The notes below the pieces were generated by a model. The model ran no database searches and was not told the DNA's origin. It saw nothing but the letters and a program-made list of their open reading frames with translations. Made by a program: the position numbers and the translations under genes. A stretch of 64,000 nucleotides of DNA from Neptunitalea lumnitzerae. Lineage in GTDB: Bacteria > Bacteroidota > Bacteroidia > Flavobacteriales > Flavobacteriaceae. Below are positions 63,478-64,000 of the stretch, one piece after another; the first letter of the stretch is position 1, and each line of letters starts with the position of its first letter. The DNA lies in the NCBI RefSeq assembly GCF_027924185.1, contig NZ_BRVO01000001.1, positions 62,001 through 126,000 of the forward strand. The letters run 5' to 3'.

Positions 63478-64000
63478 TTAATTTTGAACCTCAATTAAAA
63501 TTGGCGATACTGTTTTAATTCTAACAGTAGAACCATTTGTAGGCTTCGCTTTGATGTCAAAAATTTGAATCATATCACCTCTTCTAGCCTTAGCAATAGC
63601 AGCTTTTGCTCTTGCATCCATTCTACTACCGTTAACGTTAACAGAAGCTTGACCTGGCACAGAAACTTTAAAAGATGTTACTCCTAATGGTAAATCAAAA
63701 TCGAAATCTTCAAAAATAGCCTTTACTTCACCAACAGAAATGTTAGCTTTTGGTAATTTAATACCATCAGTTTTACCTAAGAACTCACCAGTAGGTTTTG
63801 GTAAATCTTTAATTCTAAACTTAGCTTGATCACTAACAGGCTGACCTCCAGGTAATGAACCATTAACTTTAATCACAACCTCGCTACCTGATGTAGGCTC
63901 CATAACGTATTTACCATTTCCTAATTTATTTAATCCAGGTGCACTAGCACTAATTTTATCAGATGATACACCTGCAAAGGTAATAGTCATAGGATTTTTA
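63478..64000 (-). CDS. gldM: Gliding motility protein GldM, C-terminal part (runs off the right edge)
   Basis: The last 173 residues are visible; the frame continues past base 64000 (KNPMTITFAGV). The sequence is the periplasmic C-terminal part (D3/D4 domains) of GldM with GKYVMEPTSGSEVVIKVNG and FLGKTDGIKLPKANISVGEVKAIFEDFDFDL. GldM and GldL form the proton-driven motor of type IX secretion and gliding. The gap to gldN is 31 bp, the same operon. Confidence 0.93.
   Translation of the reverse strand, partial: KNPMTITFAGVSSDKISASAPGLNKLGNGKYVMEPTSGSEVVIKVNGSLPGGQPVSDQAKFRIKDLPKPTGEFLGKTDGIKLPKANISVGEVKAIFEDFDFDLPLGVTSFKVSVPGQASVNVNGSRMDARAKAAIAKARRGDMIQIFDIKAKPTNGSTVRIKTVSPILIEVQN

Overview
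The window is chromosomal DNA of a marine-type member of the Flavobacteriaceae (Bacteroidota). The evidence is: gldM and gldN at the right edge (type IX secretion and gliding), a SusC/SusD polysaccharide utilisation locus with laminarin-type enzymes, many SusC-like or TonB-dependent receptors, AT-rich DNA, and promoter-like TTG...TAnnTTTG elements instead of sigma70 boxes.

Layout. 1-4.8 kb: partial TonB-dependent receptor, der, an MtfA-type peptidase, a small membrane protein, a SYLF protein, era. 4.8-18.8 kb: a laminarin (beta-1,3-glucan) locus on the minus strand, read as SusC, SusD, surface glycan-binding lipoprotein, PKD-GH16 lipoprotein, GH3 and a second GH16, preceded by a membrane-spanning propeller/Y_Y_Y/LuxR-type regulator. 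18.9-37.6 kb: an 18.6-kb integrated element in the initiator tRNA-fMet gene, bounded by a perfect 48-bp direct repeat (18947-18994 and 37541-37588). 37.6-51.9 kb: ordinary flavobacterial genes (DUF1428, BamA/TamA-like barrel, HupE/PPIase/DUF3604 operon, TonB receptor, small OMPs, lipoproteins, a GH3-auxin family protein). 52.0-54.4 kb: an Eco47II-type restriction-modification cassette inserted beside a CPXCG gene with a 112-bp target duplication. 54.5-62.5 kb: a polysaccharide O-acylation operon (MBOAT plus two SGNH proteins), ABC-F, DUF983, an FAD oxidoreductase. 62.5-64 kb: gldN and the end of gldM.

The tRNA element is the most interesting part. It holds a replication-like module (tyrosine integrase, ribbon-helix-helix protein, RepA-like ATPase, zinc-ribbon/Toprim-like primase), a three-gene helicase-methyltransferase-ATPase defence operon, and at its right end a four-gene ribosomal peptide cluster. 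That cluster has a secreted precursor whose C-terminal 43 residues are fourteen uninterrupted aromatic-X-(Asn/Lys/Asp) triplets ending in Tyr, a GrrM/OscB-like radical SAM/SPASM enzyme, a DUF2911 lipoprotein and a one-span membrane protein. The triplet is exactly the substrate motif of three-residue cyclophane (triceptide) enzymes, so the product may be a fully cross-linked poly-cyclophane rod. It is the best candidate here for an undescribed system.

The element looks immobilised. The integrase has a TAA codon precisely where the catalytic tyrosine should be, with the correct C-terminal tail continuing in frame afterwards. The primase-like gene is split by an A10 run. Outside the element, a secreted-protein gene beside attR is broken by a one-base deletion. 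The two homopolymer breaks could be sequencing errors; the tyrosine-to-stop change is a substitution and is harder to explain that way.

Starts were moved to the first ATG that gives a sensible signal peptide or domain boundary wherever the longest frame began with TTG or GTG. All family names come from motif recognition by eye; no database search was run.
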